Origin: Mugil cephalus
Taxonomy: Eukaryota; Chordata; Actinopteri; Mugiliformes; Mugilidae
Direction: 5' to 3'
DNA: 64,000 bases
Assembly: GCF_022458985.1 (NCBI RefSeq)
Contig: NC_061789.1
Span: 19,448,357-19,512,356 of the forward strand
Both the position numbers and the translations under genes were made by a program. This document shows, piece after piece, positions 12,641 through 26,220 of this stretch. Position 1 is the first letter of the stretch; every line of letters starts with the position of its first letter. Under the pieces are notes generated by a model. The model was not told the origin of the DNA and made no database searches. It was given only the letters and a program-made list of their open reading frames with translations.

Positions 12641-13653
12641 GTTATCGGCATGGACAAGGCCGTAGACGCTCCTCGGCCAGGCCTGGCAGGCAGTGAGGGT
12701 GTTGACTATTAGCTGTTAGTAAACCATCACACTTGTGCACTGAATCGGGAAGTTGAGTCGCTTCGAGCGAGGCCTCTATAGAGGATATGACAACAAAGTG
12801 ACTGGTGTTATTAGCTGTTAGCATGTAACCGATAGCTGTCTGGAATAACCACTACGGGCGTAAAGCTGCTTCATCAGCAAAACATTGGATCACCATGGTT
12901 GGGCTGACGCCTTATTGATAAAATCAAATGCCAGTGCCCTTGTACATTGTATGAGAGCATATTTGTTAACAGCTAAGGACTCTGGCTTATAGGCCAATTA
13001 ACTAAATTAATAGTTAAACGAGAATATTGCCGTTGTTATGAGTTGCTGTAGGTGTTTCTGGACAAAATGTTTCTGAATTACACAGTTTGTTCTAATTGTA
13101 TTGTACAGTAGAGCCTTCTGCAGTAAAAGAGGAAATATAACCTGAGACCTCCATTGCTCTTAATAGTTTTGTTGTTATTTGTAGAATTAGTACATGAAAA
13201 TACCAGACTCGAGTTTACAAGTCTCCAAGGGGTTTCCCATTTGTAAGAACTGCACTTTGAGGTGTGGATATTTGTTTCATGAATCCTAAATTTCCAGTAT
13301 AGGGTATAGTGCACTTCTTTTGCTGCTTCTCCTATCCAATTCTCTGGCCTATTTTAAGAAGAGGAACTCTGTGCTTATACTCCCACAGAAGTATGTTTTT
13401 CATTCACACCCTGCTCATATTTAGCATAAAGTATAGACCTCTCAAGTTAAAAATTGTCTTGTTCCTGAAACTATATACTGATTGATTATTATCTGAGGAA
13501 AGTGTGTATGATACAAACTATACAAACTAACAAAAGAAAATACAGTAGTAGTAATTACTACAGCTGTGACTGAATGGATAATTGCTCTTCTGCGAGACTA
13601 AACTCACCTTTTTTCTCTTTTGTTTGTGAAGGAGACATCAACGTGAAAAAACC

Positions 13654-16029
13654 ATGGCTGAACTGTCCACATTATCTCCATCACCACCTGCATTGGTTGA
13701 TCCTCACACAGCTCCATCCATCACTCCATCTTCAGCAGCTCTCCCTACCCCCAGCAGTCCTGCTCCAGAGTCTGTCAGGGAGATGTCCACACCCAAGTCT
13801 TCCCTTTACAACGACAAAGCTTTGACTGGATATAATCCTGCTGCACTGTCAGGGGGTTCACCCTTGAGATCTTACAAACCTCCAGTGAGTCCTCCCAGAC
13901 TCACTGCTGAGACCATCCCATCACTGGTACATGAGGCTGCTCCACAAAGAGGAGAATCAGCAGGGAATGATGATGTGACTACAGCTCTTGTTATCAAGCA
14001 GGAGACAATGACGAGTGATCCAGCTGCTGTGGAGCTTTTGAATACTGAAATGTTGACCCCAGCACTGGCAAGTGAGCCATCAGCTCCAGGCGAATTGCCA
14101 CTGGCATCCCCGTCCCCTGATCTCAATCCTGGTCCTAATCTGTACCCAAATGTTCATGTCACTCATAACCCAACTCCTGTCCTGGATGATGGTCAGTTTT
14201 CAGTGGGCCAACATCAAACAGTTTCAGGTTCCAATGCCACACCTGCTCCTTCAGCATCAGCATCAGCAGTTGAAGAGGAGACACCCCAGCCGCTCCAACA
14301 AGCACAAAACCCTCAAGATGAACCTGCTCTTTTAACCTCAAGGCCTGAAGATCCCAGCGAAGCCATGAAGGGAGAGCTGCCCACTACCCCCACCAGAGCT
14401 GAACACCCCAGTCCTACTGTCCCACTGATCCACGAGCCAGCCTGTGTTTTCCCCCTACCCAAGCCCAAGCCAGCCCCCGACACCCTCAGCTATCTAGAGT
14501 CAGCCAGCCTCATGTCAGGAACATTGGAGTCTCTGTCTGGGCTGGGAGAGGATGGAAGCTCTGTGGGCTCAGACTCTGAGATCAATGGCCTGACTGTCAG
14601 ACGCACTGATAAATATGGCTTCCTAGGTGGAAATCAGTACAGTGATATGGGGTAAGTAGTAGGACATTAATTTTAAATATCACACACTCGAGCCACTGTG
14701 TAGAAATGAGGATCATGTTCACAGATTTTTTATAAGTTCAACAACCAGGTTTTGATCTTCTCAATTTCAGTCTCTCTGTCCTGCCTTCCTCTCCTTCTCT
14801 GCTGCTCTAAACATATTTATCCATCCTTTTATCTCCCCTTGGTCTGACTCAGATAACGCTGAGAGCACTTTTGTGACTCAGTATGTACCGATTCTCTGTC
14901 TCTGTGGTATCACCCATCACACCCATCTACTCTCTTCCTGTCTTTTTTTTGTCAGATCTGCATCTGCTTTTCCTGAAAAGCTAATTGCTTTACCACTGTT
15001 GAATAATTAAAACTTTATTGATTTACCATCATTAGTGGAGGGCACTCTGGTCCTTGTTAGGGATGTTGTTTAACTGTTGTAACTGTGTTACTTTTATGTA
15101 ATTTACAAATAAATGTTATAGTGAATGTGAGGTAACTCATTTGTCTCATTAGTTTAGTATATTTATGGTGTACAGATAGCAAATAGTGGACTTCCTCATT
15201 CTGTCTGTGATGGAGTCATTTCTCCTTTATTCATCACTGCAGTGATAAGGATGTTCGAGTTGAAGTTGCCAGACAGAGGGAGATGAAATGGCTTGATATG
15301 TTCAACCACTGGGATAAGTGGATCAAACATCGCTTCCAGAAGGTGACCACACCATCCCTACAAATGGATTTACACGTGACTAAACACGAACATTGTAATC
15401 GACTCGCAGTGTCTTTCGCCAATACCCTTTTCGTCTGTTTGTCTCATAGGTGAAGCTGCGCTGTAGGAAGGGGATTCCATCTTCTCTCAGAGCCAAAGCC
15501 TGGCAACTGCTGTCTAACAGCCAAGACCTCCTAGATGCCAACCCTGGGAAATTTGCGGTATCACTGTCGCCATATCTTACAACCGTGTTGCCACCAAACC
15601 TCAGAAATATCATTCATGTCTTCCTTTTTTTTTAGATTCTCACAGTCTTTGTGTGTACATACATTACAAAAAGGTGGTTTATGGGTGTTGATTTGATTTT
15701 GAAATTCTTAATAATCACTCTCAACTTCTGAACTTCCCACTGTCTATAAAAGTTTATTTGAGAAAATCTCAGGACAGTGGACATACTACACTGTTTTGAT
15801 TGAGCTGTAAAGAGTATATGTGCCTGAGTAGGGCAATTTCAGCTTCAGGGGTGCTAAATGGGTGCAGGCACAGACCTGGTGAGCTGTAAGCTTCTTATCA
15901 GGACCACTAATCCTGGCTGTGCTTCTGTCTCCACACTACTGGGGCTGGCCTGACCACAACCAGACTGCTAGACCCACCTATGAATTCCTAATACCCTTGT
16001 TGTATGAAGATAATTTTCTCTTTTACTCT

Positions 16030-16062
<33 letters not shown>

Positions 16063-19011
16063 GTGTGTGTGTCTGTGTGTGTATATGTATCTATATATAT
16101 ATATGAATGTATATATAAAGAGAGAGAGAGACACACGCACATACATATGTTTATTTATTTATTTATTTTCATAGATGGATAGATTCCACAAATTACAGTG
16201 AACGTATCTAGTTATATCACTTTTCTTTCATCACAGGAGTTGGAGAGAGAGCAAGGAGAGGCTAAATGGTTGGACATTATTGAGAAGGATCTCCACAGGC
16301 AGTTTCCTTTTCATGAGATGTTTGCTGCTCGCGGTGGCCATGGGTAAAATAACTAAACACTGTGTTTCATACAAACATTCATAATTGATAAGAACATCCT
16401 GCACTCCTACATAGGAGTCCAATTGTGGACATATCTTTGTAAGGTCAATGTCATTATTGATTTGTTATTTTCTGGCAACTGCACCAATGTGACATTATCT
16501 CTCAGTAAAAATATTTGATTCCCGTGTTTTATAGGCATTTGTCTTGATTAGATTATACAGTGGAAGTTTTTACACCAGAATTTCTCGTTTTTCCGCTTGA
16601 TAATTTTCATGCTGTGCCTGCAGGCAACAAGATCTGTACCGTATCCTGAAGGCCTACACTATCTACCGGCCTGATGAGGGCTACTGCCAGGCCCAGGCTC
16701 CGGTGGCTGCAGTGCTGCTCATGCATATGCCTGCTGAGGTGAGAGTTGGAGTCCCTAAGCGACCCCAAAGTCTCCACATGCCCAAAGATAAATGACACAA
16801 GACTGCGCTATAGTTTTCAACTCCCCCGTATGCCTTTTTGGGAAATGAATAAATTACTAACTAACAAACTATAAGATACAAAAGTCAATAGTGACTTCAG
16901 TTTTCCACTCGGAAACCACGTGCGCTGAACTGTTAAAAGCAGGGTAACCACACTGACCTACCTAACATGCATTTTGTCATTCTGAGTTTACTCGGTTCCA
17001 AAAATAAATGATGTAGAGAAGTATGCTGCATGCAAGTGAGAATGTCAAAGCTTTGTTGTTGTGTAAATCTGATGTGAAGGCTTGATGGCACACTGTCGTT
17101 ATCTACTGGAAGCAACAGTTTAAATTGCTGCAGGTCTCTTTTTCTTCCGTAACAAAAGTGGATATTGGTAACTCATTCGTGTTTCAATCAAGCACATTAC
17201 TGTAATTCTTGAATCTTATTTGTGTAACTGTTGTAATTTGGTTATATTCCACAGCAAGCGTTTTGGTGCCTGGTCCAGATATGTGAGAAGTATCTCCCTG
17301 GCTACTACAGTGCTGGGCTGGTGAGTAAAAAAAAAAAAGCTCTTGCTCTGTCTTTGTCTCGTTCTGTTTTCTCAGTGTTATTGACTTGTCATTTCTGTCT
17401 ATTAGGAAGCGATTCAGCTGGATGGCGAGATCTTCTTCTCTCTGCTGCGGCGCACATGTCCGATGGCGTACCGTCATCTTAAAAAGTTTAAGATCGACCC
17501 AATTCTCTACATGACTGAGTGGTTCATGTGTATCTTCTCACGAACCTTACCATGGTCCTCCGTCTTGCGTGTTTGGGACATGTTCTTCTGTGAAGGTATC
17601 ATTCATATATGCATGGTTCATACTCAGCTGCATTTATCTCTAGCTGGTGATACATAAAATACGTTAAATTAAATGTAAATAGCTTTTTTTTTCCTAGAAA
17701 AGTACACCGTCTGGTGCCTATGTTTGGCAGACTTAAGTGTGTAATTTAGTTTAGTAAACTGAAACTGATTTGTCACATCACTGGTTGTAGGAGTGAAGAT
17801 TGTGTTTCGTGTGGGCTTGGTGTTACTGAAACAAATGCTTGGCTCTGTCGATAAACTTCGGGAACTACAAGGCATGTATGAGACCATGGAGCGTCTCAGA
17901 AACATCTCACCTGACACTATCAGAGAGGACATACTTGTACAAGAGGTGAGTGTGAGTGTGTTTCTGTGCCATCGAAACATGTTTCTGTTTTTACTCAGAG
18001 ACACGAGTTATGAGTCACTTTTTCCTGAAGTGCCTGGTCTAGCGTTCTTCACTTCCCCTGTCTGTCTAACCCTTGTGTGATTGTCAGATCATTACACTCC
18101 CAGTGACTGAGGCACTCATAGAGAGGGAGTGCAGCATCCAGGTGAGGAAATGGAGGGAGTCCAGAGGGGAGCTCACACACCAGCCTGGCCGTCGTCTCCA
18201 TGGCACGAGAGCCATCTTTGAGTACAAACGACGTGCTGCCTCCATCAGCTCTGGTGGCAGCTTCTCTTTCCTGGGAAGTTCTGTTCCACCACCAGGACCC
18301 CTCAGGGCCTCTTCTAGCCTCCTGTCACTCCCCGGCTTCCGCAAGTCTAAGACTCCATTCTACTCCCAAACTAAAAAGGGCTCCTTCTCAGGACCGTCAG
18401 GAATGGAGGGCATACCACCTTATTCTCCGCCTGCTGTAACATCAAGTCCAAGCCAAGGCCCCAGCCATAAGCCGCCTATTCCTCCAGGAGCCGGTCAGAG
18501 AGCACCAGCACCTCATGGTCAGAGCCCCTTAGTTGGGAATGCAGCTGGCTCTTCCCGCGAGATTGCTCAAGCTTCAGAGGGCCCATCAGCACAGGGCCAG
18601 CAGACTTCTTTGGCCCCAGAGCAAAGCACACCACCACCCAGCACTCTGACCCCGTCTCCTAAGATTGTCTCTGAGCAAATAACTCCTACTATCCCCTCAC
18701 CTACTGCAAACAATTCCCCTCTCCTGTGTCCAGATTCAAAAAAAGAAGCGGAGTCATCAGCTGGTGCCGCAACTGGAGAGGAAGAAGGAAAAAAGAAGAA
18801 GAAAAGCAAAGATGACAAGAAGAAGGAAAAGGAAGATGAGAAGAAAAAAATGAAGGAAAAGAAGGAAAAGGAGAAGGCTGAAAAAGAGAGGCTCCGGAAA
18901 GAGAAAGAGAGGCTAGATAAAGAGAAGAAGAAAGGGGGAAAGAAAAAGGATAAAGGGGGAGGAGAAGTGGAGGACAAAAATGGAGCCGCGGCGGGGAAAG
19001 AGTCGGCCTAG
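13654..19011 (+). CDS. tbc1d10b: TBC1 domain family member 10B, Rab GTPase-activating protein (nine coding exons)
   Basis: Coding exons are 13654-14651, 15243-15342, 15450-15557, 16237-16343, 16624-16738, 17255-17320, 17406-17595, 17791-17945 and 18088-19011, giving 920 residues with every junction in frame. The start ATG sits in AACCATGG. Residues 1-310 are low-complexity and rich in Pro/Ser/Thr. The linker TDKYGFLGG before the TBC domain is typical of TBC1D10 proteins. The TBC domain begins at [13 protein letters not shown] (from about 374) and has both catalytic fingers: IxxDxxR (I417, D420, R423) and YxQ (Y458, Q460). The tail (from 614) is Ser/Pro-rich and ends in a Lys/Glu-rich segment at about 844-910. 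The family stimulates GTP hydrolysis by Rabs such as Rab35 and Rab27. 10B is preferred over 10A/10C because of the long N-terminus and 16p11.2 synteny; human TBC1D10B is about 110 residues shorter. Confidence 0.93.
16031..16168. repeat. Compound microsatellite in tbc1d10b intron 3
   Basis: TG, TA, AG, AC and TTTA runs follow each other over about 140 bp between exons 3 and 4. It is simple sequence only. Confidence 0.9.
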
Positions 19012-21960
19012 TTTTCCAGCCTGTCATTCCGGGATAATGAAAGGGGAGACTGAACGTGAAGGAGGTCAGGGGGACAAAATACCCCCAGAAACTGAAAGAG
19101 TAATTAATTTAAAAAATGGGATGGCTTCCTATAGAATGCATCACTTTCAAGACTTAATGTAGTCCAAGGACTGCGGTGGAGAAAACTGGATCATGGTTTT
19201 AAAAGCACCTCCGGTGGGCTTCATGCCTCTCGCTCAATGCTTTTGTTTTCCTTTTTATTAAGATGGGACAAATTTCCTTTTCCAACTGGATTGCGGGCTG
19301 TTAATCTGAATATTATTTCAGAAGATGACAGTCATCCGTTTTAGTTTTTTTTTTTTTTATTAATTTTTTTCACATTTTTATTATTTTAATTAGATTGACA
19401 GCAATGGTTACAGAAACAATGGCTAAAGGGGTTATTGAACTGAACGTTTGCAGAAGTAGTTACAGTGCCATAGAGTAAGAAAATAAAAAAATGTACCATT
19501 AAAGACTTAAGGATCCCGTTAACACTTCATATGCTCCGTCAGTCTTTATATATGAACAGGTTATCTGGATGTCCAGGGAAGAAGGAAAAAAAAAAACTCT
19601 TGGAAGTCATCTCAAACACAGGCACTGAAGACAAAAATGGTAGTAATGTTGCTGAGGATGTATTTATTGTCGTATTAAATGTTGTGAGTGTGTGCCTTAG
19701 TAGTATAGTGAAACGTGGTCGTGTTCTATGTGTGGCCTCCTTGTTTTCAGTCTCTCTCTCTGCCTGCTTTTATTTCTCAAGTCAAACCATTTCCTGTGGT
19801 TCTTCTCAAACCTTTAATTTATTGAGTCGTTGGCATAGACGTGATGGGTGAAACAGGTGAAAATGGGGAGAAAATTAAAAGTACAGTCAGACATGGAGAC
19901 TGTGAAGTGGTGGCAAATGTTTTATGTTTTGTGTTTGTTTTTTTTTTCTTTGTTTTTTTTTTCCTGACAAAATAACACAAGGGTAGAAAGCATTTTTACT
20001 TGAGGTTTTAGCTTTTTTTTTTTTGTTGCAAAAAGCATGCCCAACATTATCAATAAACAGTATCTGTGCGCAAGTCCTGCAGACCAAATGTCCTGTAAAA
20101 TTAGTATTATATTGAAACAGATTTTGAGTGCATTTCACCCAGCCAAATTTCAGTATGGGTAAGAACTTAAGTTCATTAACCCCTTAGAATGTGATTCAAG
20201 TATCTTAGAACAATGAAGGATGTTTTTATTTTATTTTTTGCACTTTTTTTTTGTTGTTTGTTTTTTGTTTCATTTTTGTTCCCTCACAAAGCATTGCTGA
20301 ACCTGACCACTTTGTTATTGTGGTGACATAGAAAGCGGGGGTCTCAGCAGACAGGTTACAGTTTGAAATCTCTGCCTTGGGGACCTATAAGAAGCCACTT
20401 GACTGGAGGTGCCAGGTGTGCCAATGTAGCATTAACCTCTGATCTTTGACCTTTGTGCTCTGTTGTATTTATGTACAAAGTGGTTAATTTAATCAAATAT
20501 AGTATATTATGAATTATTATTATTATTTTTGATCTGACTATTTTTGTATGTGAGCAAGAGACACCTGGTTGACTGGAATGATGGCCGACTGCACGGTGTA
20601 GTTACAGAAGGGTCATTCAAAGTGATTTTACTTTTTGTATTTTCTTTGCACGTTAAGTCCTCTGCTTTTACACAACAAACTCAATGCATGTCTTTTACTA
20701 TTGTTTACTGTCAATGTTGGTTTGGTTAAATTAGTTCACGAGTCTCCAGTTTACTGAAGTGCAGTATTAAATAGACTTGAGTGAAAGAAGTGGGCCTACG
20801 AGAGAACAAACTTTGAGACAAACGATTCATACAGAATATTTGGGAGTGGAAATTCTATGTACTGTATAATATACTGAGAGATGATTTATGAGCTTCTTGA
20901 ATAGTTCTTGAATTGAAGATCTTAAGTACATCTCTATCAACAGGTTGTGTTGTAACATTCATAAGGACTTACGGACTAACTTCCTAATCTATTTACACTC
21001 AGTGTTCTGTACTGTAACATATTTATGCATTCATTAAATGGCACTGAACTCCATCAGTATACGATGAATAGTGTCAGGTTGTTAGTGTAAAACATTTGAT
21101 GGCAAGAAAAAAAAAATACATTGATGCTCTTTAACCGTACTGTGTAATAGATAATGATTAGAGGGACTTACGTGTAATTGTAGCCAACATGTCCTCCATT
21201 GTTTCTCCACTTATTTGAAGTCTTTACATGGCTGTCATATAAATATATAAATATTACACACACACACTCCATCCCTCTTCTGTTTTGATGCCAGTGCATT
21301 ATAGGCACGGATTAATATAGTGTTAGTGTGGATAACCTGAACACGTCTATGCAAAGTTCCTCCATCATGACTCTTGATGTGTGTGGCGACAGCAGCACTG
21401 ATGTCACCCCTGATCAGAAAGATCTGAACGGTGTCATGTAAAGATGAATCCCGTGCTTCAAAAGTAGGTGTTTTTCTTAGCACACTTTCAGGCCCTTGTT
21501 TGTGAGCAATACGTCCTCCGTGCTCATGTCTTGGCGATCGTGTCGTTTCTCCTCGTTCAGTGGGCCGGGGTTACAGTCACGATCAAATGACACTAGCTGT
21601 GGGGTCGGCATATAGCTCTGCAATATTCAGGATAAATGAAGAAAATCAGTTTCTGTGAGGTCTTTTGTGCATTTCCGCATTTATCCTCAAGTCGTTCTTG
21701 ATTACATCGAATTGGGAATGACTCCACAGATGCAAATATTTAAAAAAAAAAAAAAAAAAAAAGTGTGTTTCTGCTGTTTTTCTCCCCATGCCATTACGTC
21801 TGTTGTGTCTTTACGTTTACAAGTCACTCCAATGAAAGTGAAATAAATTCATAGCTAATTGAATTCATTCCTTCAGATCTACAACTGATGTATTTATAAT
21901 TAATGATAATGACATTTGTGATGAGTAATAAACCATAATATATTAAATCATTATGCCGTT
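19012..21960 (+). other. tbc1d10b: Probable long 3' UTR and flank of tbc1d10b
   Basis: No further gene is visible between the tbc1d10b stop and the convergent mylpf gene. The stretch is AT-rich with many T-runs (19350-19375, 19940-19965) and an A-run at 21742-21762. Candidate signals are AATAAA at about 19483, 21842-21847 and 21927. The true 3' end is not decidable here. I see no coding exon or known repeat. Confidence 0.45.
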
Positions 21961-22808
21961 TTTGTCTTCCTTGATGTGCAATCGACCCTGTTTGGCTGAG
22001 CTATTTGAACATGAGGCAACGTTTCATATGTTTAGAAATATTGAATATATATTGAGATTTGGGCCTATATACACAATTTATTTCTAATTCAGAAAAGTCA
22101 GTGGTAAAAGAGGTAGTTTGATGTTTTACATACAGTAGTTTGTAATCTGTTTAGGGCTCATATCTGTAACAGAAGATATAAAGGAAGTCCACTAGAGGTC
22201 AGTAGGGGTGCAGATGCGGGATTATGCATCATTTTCTCAAACCCTGCCGCACAGAGCCACTGAACAGACACACTTGTACAAAAGGAAAGAGATTTTATTC
22301 ACAGTTTGTCCCTTTTATTCATTACAAAGGAAAGGCGAGGAAGGATCCAGTCACTGGATTTGGGGCAGCTTATGGGAAAAAAAGATGATTCACTGGCTGC
22401 AAGAAGGAGCGGAGGGAAAGAAATCGAAGACTAGCATGTTTTCTTTCGTCCCTTTCTCTCCTCTCCTTCAGATTTTTTTTCTTTTCACTCCTCAAGGAAA
22501 CAAAGTTGTCCTCACTTTAAGGAGACAACTCTCCCCATCTTAACCTGCAAAGGCTCTCCCTCCTCTCACCTCTTGTAGCCAAGAGGACATCTTCAAAATT
22601 TGGAATGAGGTCCTCAACTTGCCCCTCCAAACAATAAACCTGTTTCCCTCCGAGGTACCGAGGGAAGCAGGGGGTCATTCACACAAACACTTCAGAGACT
22701 CAAGTGACAAGTCAGACAGAGGTAAAGAGGTGATAGACAGAAGATGGTTGCATGAAAAGAAAGGATGTTTGAGAAATGTGGTGGTTGGAAATGATGTCAC
22801 AGGATAAT

Positions 22809-22814
22809 TTTATT
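22809..22814 (-). terminator. mylpf: Polyadenylation signal of mylpf
   Basis: TTTATT on the plus strand reads AATAAA on the minus strand, about 210 bp beyond the mylpf stop codon. This gives a short 3' UTR, as expected for this gene. Confidence 0.7.
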
Positions 22815-23021
22815 GAAAATCATCCCTATTCCCCATAAGCAAACATAGACACCCCATGGGCACCAGACATGTGTCCGCGTGGCAAGTCTTTGGTTTGAAC
22901 ACGAGCGTCTGAGCACAAGGGTTCACACAGAGGGTAAGTAGGGAGGAAGAGGAGGAAAGAAAGGACAGGGAAGGCAGAATAGCAAAGGGATTTTTGTCTT
23001 TCTTGTCTTCTAGCTTTCTCC

Positions 23022-26000
23022 TTACTCCTCCTTCTCCTCTCCGTGTGTGATGACATAGCAGATGTTCTTGTAGTCTACGTTGCCAGCAACATCTGGGGGG
23101 AAGGCGGCCCACATGTTCTTAATCTGGGGAAGATTACAAGAGTGGATGAGTGAATTAAATTAGATGGATTTAAAGGAAAAGTACTACACTTCGTGTGGCT
23201 CGTAGCTTTAAGGCAATTTACCTCCTCTGGGGTGAACCTGTCGCACTGAGTGGTCAGGAGCTCCTGAAGGCTAAAATAGGCAAACCGAAAGATTTAATGT
23301 TTATACAGAGTGCAGATACTGTTTTAGTGTACTTGGACAGTGGTATGCTTGTTTGTTTGTTTGTTTTGTTTTTACAAAGTCCTTACAATTCCTTCTTGAT
23401 GGTTCCAGTACCCTCTGGGTCCAGGACTTTAAAGGCGCTAAGAATAACGTCCTCGGGGTCAGCACCTGTAGAGGGCAAGAGGTGAGTTATACTGACCACA
23501 GTCGAAATAAACCTATCAAAAGATGTGAACAGAAGCCATAGTTTCACTAGACAGCTACACTATTAGATATGTATACATATGGCATATGTGTTAAAAGCCG
23601 CTCATGATTTGAGATTTGAGTTGATTAGAGATATAAAGTGGTACACAGCAGGAACATTAAACTTAATTTTCAGCACTGCCAACTAAATTCACTTTGACTC
23701 AGCTCTGGTAGCTAAAATACAAAAGCTTAGTTGAAAAATGTGCTGCCCACCCTTCAGCTTCTCTCCAAACATGGTGAGGAAGACGGTGAAGTTGATGGGG
23801 CCGCTGGCCTCCTTAATCATGGCCTCCAGCTCCTCATTCTTCACGTTCAGCTGGCCTGAATAGCACAGGAATTTGCATTAGGTCTAGAAGACACAAATTC
23901 AAACATGCATCCTTTGTGTAGATTAGCATCCGTCACGGCCTACCCATTGAGGCCAGCACGTCCCTCAGGTCATCTTTGCTGATGATGCCATCTCTGTTCT
24001 GGTCAATGATTGTGAAAGCCTGGAAAGCAAAGATGGGATTTATAATAATAATAATAATAATAATAAATAAAAAAAACAGCAAGACACAAGAAGGAAACTG
24101 CTGTCTGGGTACACTGACGGGGTGAGACCTTTTACACCTTTACTGACTCCTCTGTCAACACTTTGTCTATTAAAGTGACAGCTGGCGAATACCGTTGACA
24201 CTGTGCTGTTTAACGATGTTAGAAGATACTGTGCAAGAAATAGGCTGTACCCAAAAACTCATACTTGGCTTAAATGGCTTAGAGACAGAAAGGAGGAGCT
24301 TGTGGGAGTGCTTGATGCGCCCACAAGTTTTTTCTTACATGTTAATTTGGGAAAGTATCATTAGGGAACAGCTGTGTGATCTAGTCTGCAACTTACGACT
24401 ATGAAACCTAAGAAAACCTCTTGGACAAGAACCTGAACGTTGTTGCTGACCTTTCTCGTCACCCACTCTCCTTACCCTACCATTTTTTACCCACAAGTTT
24501 CCCTTGCGTTGATAGACACAAATACATCCCCTTGGCTGCTATCTTTCCATCTGTGCAACGTGCTAAGATCGTCTTAATCATCATGTTATACATTCCCAAA
24601 GAGGCAATCAAGTAGCCAGTATCACTTATCGTGGGAGGAATGTTTCCTCCGCTTGGAGCGCAGATCTCTTGACAACACACTGAAAACCCACACACGATCA
24701 TTATCCAATCTCTTGACAGCATGCCCTTATAAAATCCCATCTCTCTGACCTTAATGAACTCTGACACCCGCCTTTAGGTCTCATGTTTACATTCTGGCTG
24801 TCACTTTCTGGGTTCAAATGGCTTCAGTCTGAATAAGTGCAAAGTACATCTGGAGCAAAAAAAAATACACATAAAAAAAAAATACCAAAACTAACAAAAA
24901 AAAGTTTGTTGCTGCATTATAATACAGTTGTTCTTCTGAGCGTCACAGCCGTTCAGATTGTTGAGGAGATGCCTGAGTGACAGCTGAGCTGGGGTCAAAG
25001 GTGCACAAAATACGGAACGCTTTAGATGGCGTCAAAATTTCTGAGCTTCTCCTAATGACATTCTTATGCTTATTAGATTGTCAGGGGAGAAGAGGAGGCA
25101 TGCATAATAGCAACTGCTGTGAAAATGGAGCTCCTAAACCCAACTCTATATTTGATCTGATTCCAAATGTGGGGTTCTTTGCATATCTTTGACAGCTAAC
25201 TGGACGTAACACAGATCTCTAGAGTTTCTTGGGGCTTCCCCTGATCGGATTCAGCCATTAATGATGCTTGTAGGGCAGAAAAGCATCACTGAGTGACCAG
25301 ACAACCTCACCTCTTTGTACTCCTGAATCTGGCTCTGCTCAAACATGGAGAACACGTTGGAGGAGCCGCCATCTCCTGCTGCCTGCCTCCTCTTGGCCTT
25401 CTTTGGTGCCTGGAGGACAAACACACGGGAGAAATCTTCAAATGGGTTCCAGGATGCTAATGAGTCCTGTATGAGCAGAGGTTCTCTTTCTATTAAGCTA
25501 TGTAAATCTGTATGTGTCCACCGAAAAACAGGGTGATTTCCCCATTTTACTTTCATCATTTAATGAACCACCTTTTTACGTATAAAGAACAGAGAAAAGC
25601 TTTGGATAAAAATCATCTTCTGTCTGGTTGGATAGGTCCTGATCCACTGCATTAGCATAACAGATCCAACAAGTTCAGGTGCAATCGTCAGCTTAGGTAT
25701 GAAAATTATGATGTAGCTCAACATTACACGTGTTTGGTTTAAAAATTTCAGACGTGTTTTCTTGCATGTAACTTAGAGTTTGACATGGAGTCTGCACATG
25801 ATGTAAAACAGAAATGCGGCACATCAACACCATTAGCATCCTTACAACTGCATCACCGGGAGCTGTGGTTATTTCAAAAACATCCACAGAAGATGTCCAA
25901 AATGTACAGGAATTTCTACGTCAAACTGTGACAATCAAAAAACTGAGTTAATCCATAGGGTTGGTTTTATTCCCCTGGAGAAATGTCCAGCAGCAGAGAG

Positions 26001-26030
26001 CAGAGATGTGGGAACCTTGGTACTCACCAT
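23022..26030 (-). CDS. mylpf: Fast skeletal muscle myosin regulatory light chain (seven coding exons)
   Basis: Coding exons in gene order are 26028-26030 (the ATG alone), 25311-25409, 23944-24019, 23751-23855, 23387-23465, 23222-23270 and 23022-23123, giving 170 residues. The N-terminus has the basic MLCK recognition stretch APKKAKRR followed by the phosphorylatable SSNVF (Ser17/18). The first EF-hand loop is [12 protein letters not shown] (residues 40-51), keeping the divalent cation ligands. Later EF-hands are degenerate, as usual in this family. The protein binds the IQ motif in the myosin heavy-chain neck and tunes fast-fibre contraction. A first coding exon holding only the ATG is a family trait. 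The a/b duplicate identity in fish is not assigned. It is convergent with tbc1d10b, its neighbour in human 16p11.2 as well. Confidence 0.96.
24042..24068. repeat. (TAA)n microsatellite in mylpf intron 2
   Basis: ATA/TAA triplet run inside the 1.3-kb intron between exons 2 and 3 (24020-25310). Nothing else is recognisable in that intron. Confidence 0.9.
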
Positions 26031-26104
26031 CTTGAGACGGTTTGAGTGGAGGTCTGGAAGATCAAGAAAGAGAAGACTGTGTGAAGCCGCGTTGTACGTA
26101 TATT

Positions 26105-26125
26105 CCCGGAGGCTTATATACTCCG
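26105..26125 (-). promoter_or_regulatory. mylpf: TATA box of mylpf
   Basis: CTTATATA at 26113-26120 reads TATATAAG on the minus strand, about 85 bp upstream of the start codon. That leaves room for a short 5' UTR starting near 26085. A TATA-driven promoter fits a strongly expressed muscle structural gene. A pure GA microsatellite lies just upstream at 26188-26217. Confidence 0.7.
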
Positions 26126-26183
26126 AGCCAATCTAACTTTAGCCACAGCCTCAAGTTTGGATGGGGATAAAAAAGAGAGCAGA

Positions 26184-26187
<4 letters not shown>

Positions 26188-26217
<30 letters not shown>
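26188..26217. repeat. (GA)n microsatellite
   Basis: Pure AG dinucleotide run, about 70 bp upstream of the mylpf TATA box. Confidence 0.9.

Positions 26218-26220
<3 letters not shown>

Noticed and set aside
18567-19027. Ser/Phe-rich minus-strand frames opposite the tbc1d10b tail
   Set aside because: Shadows of the Lys/Glu-rich coding tail.
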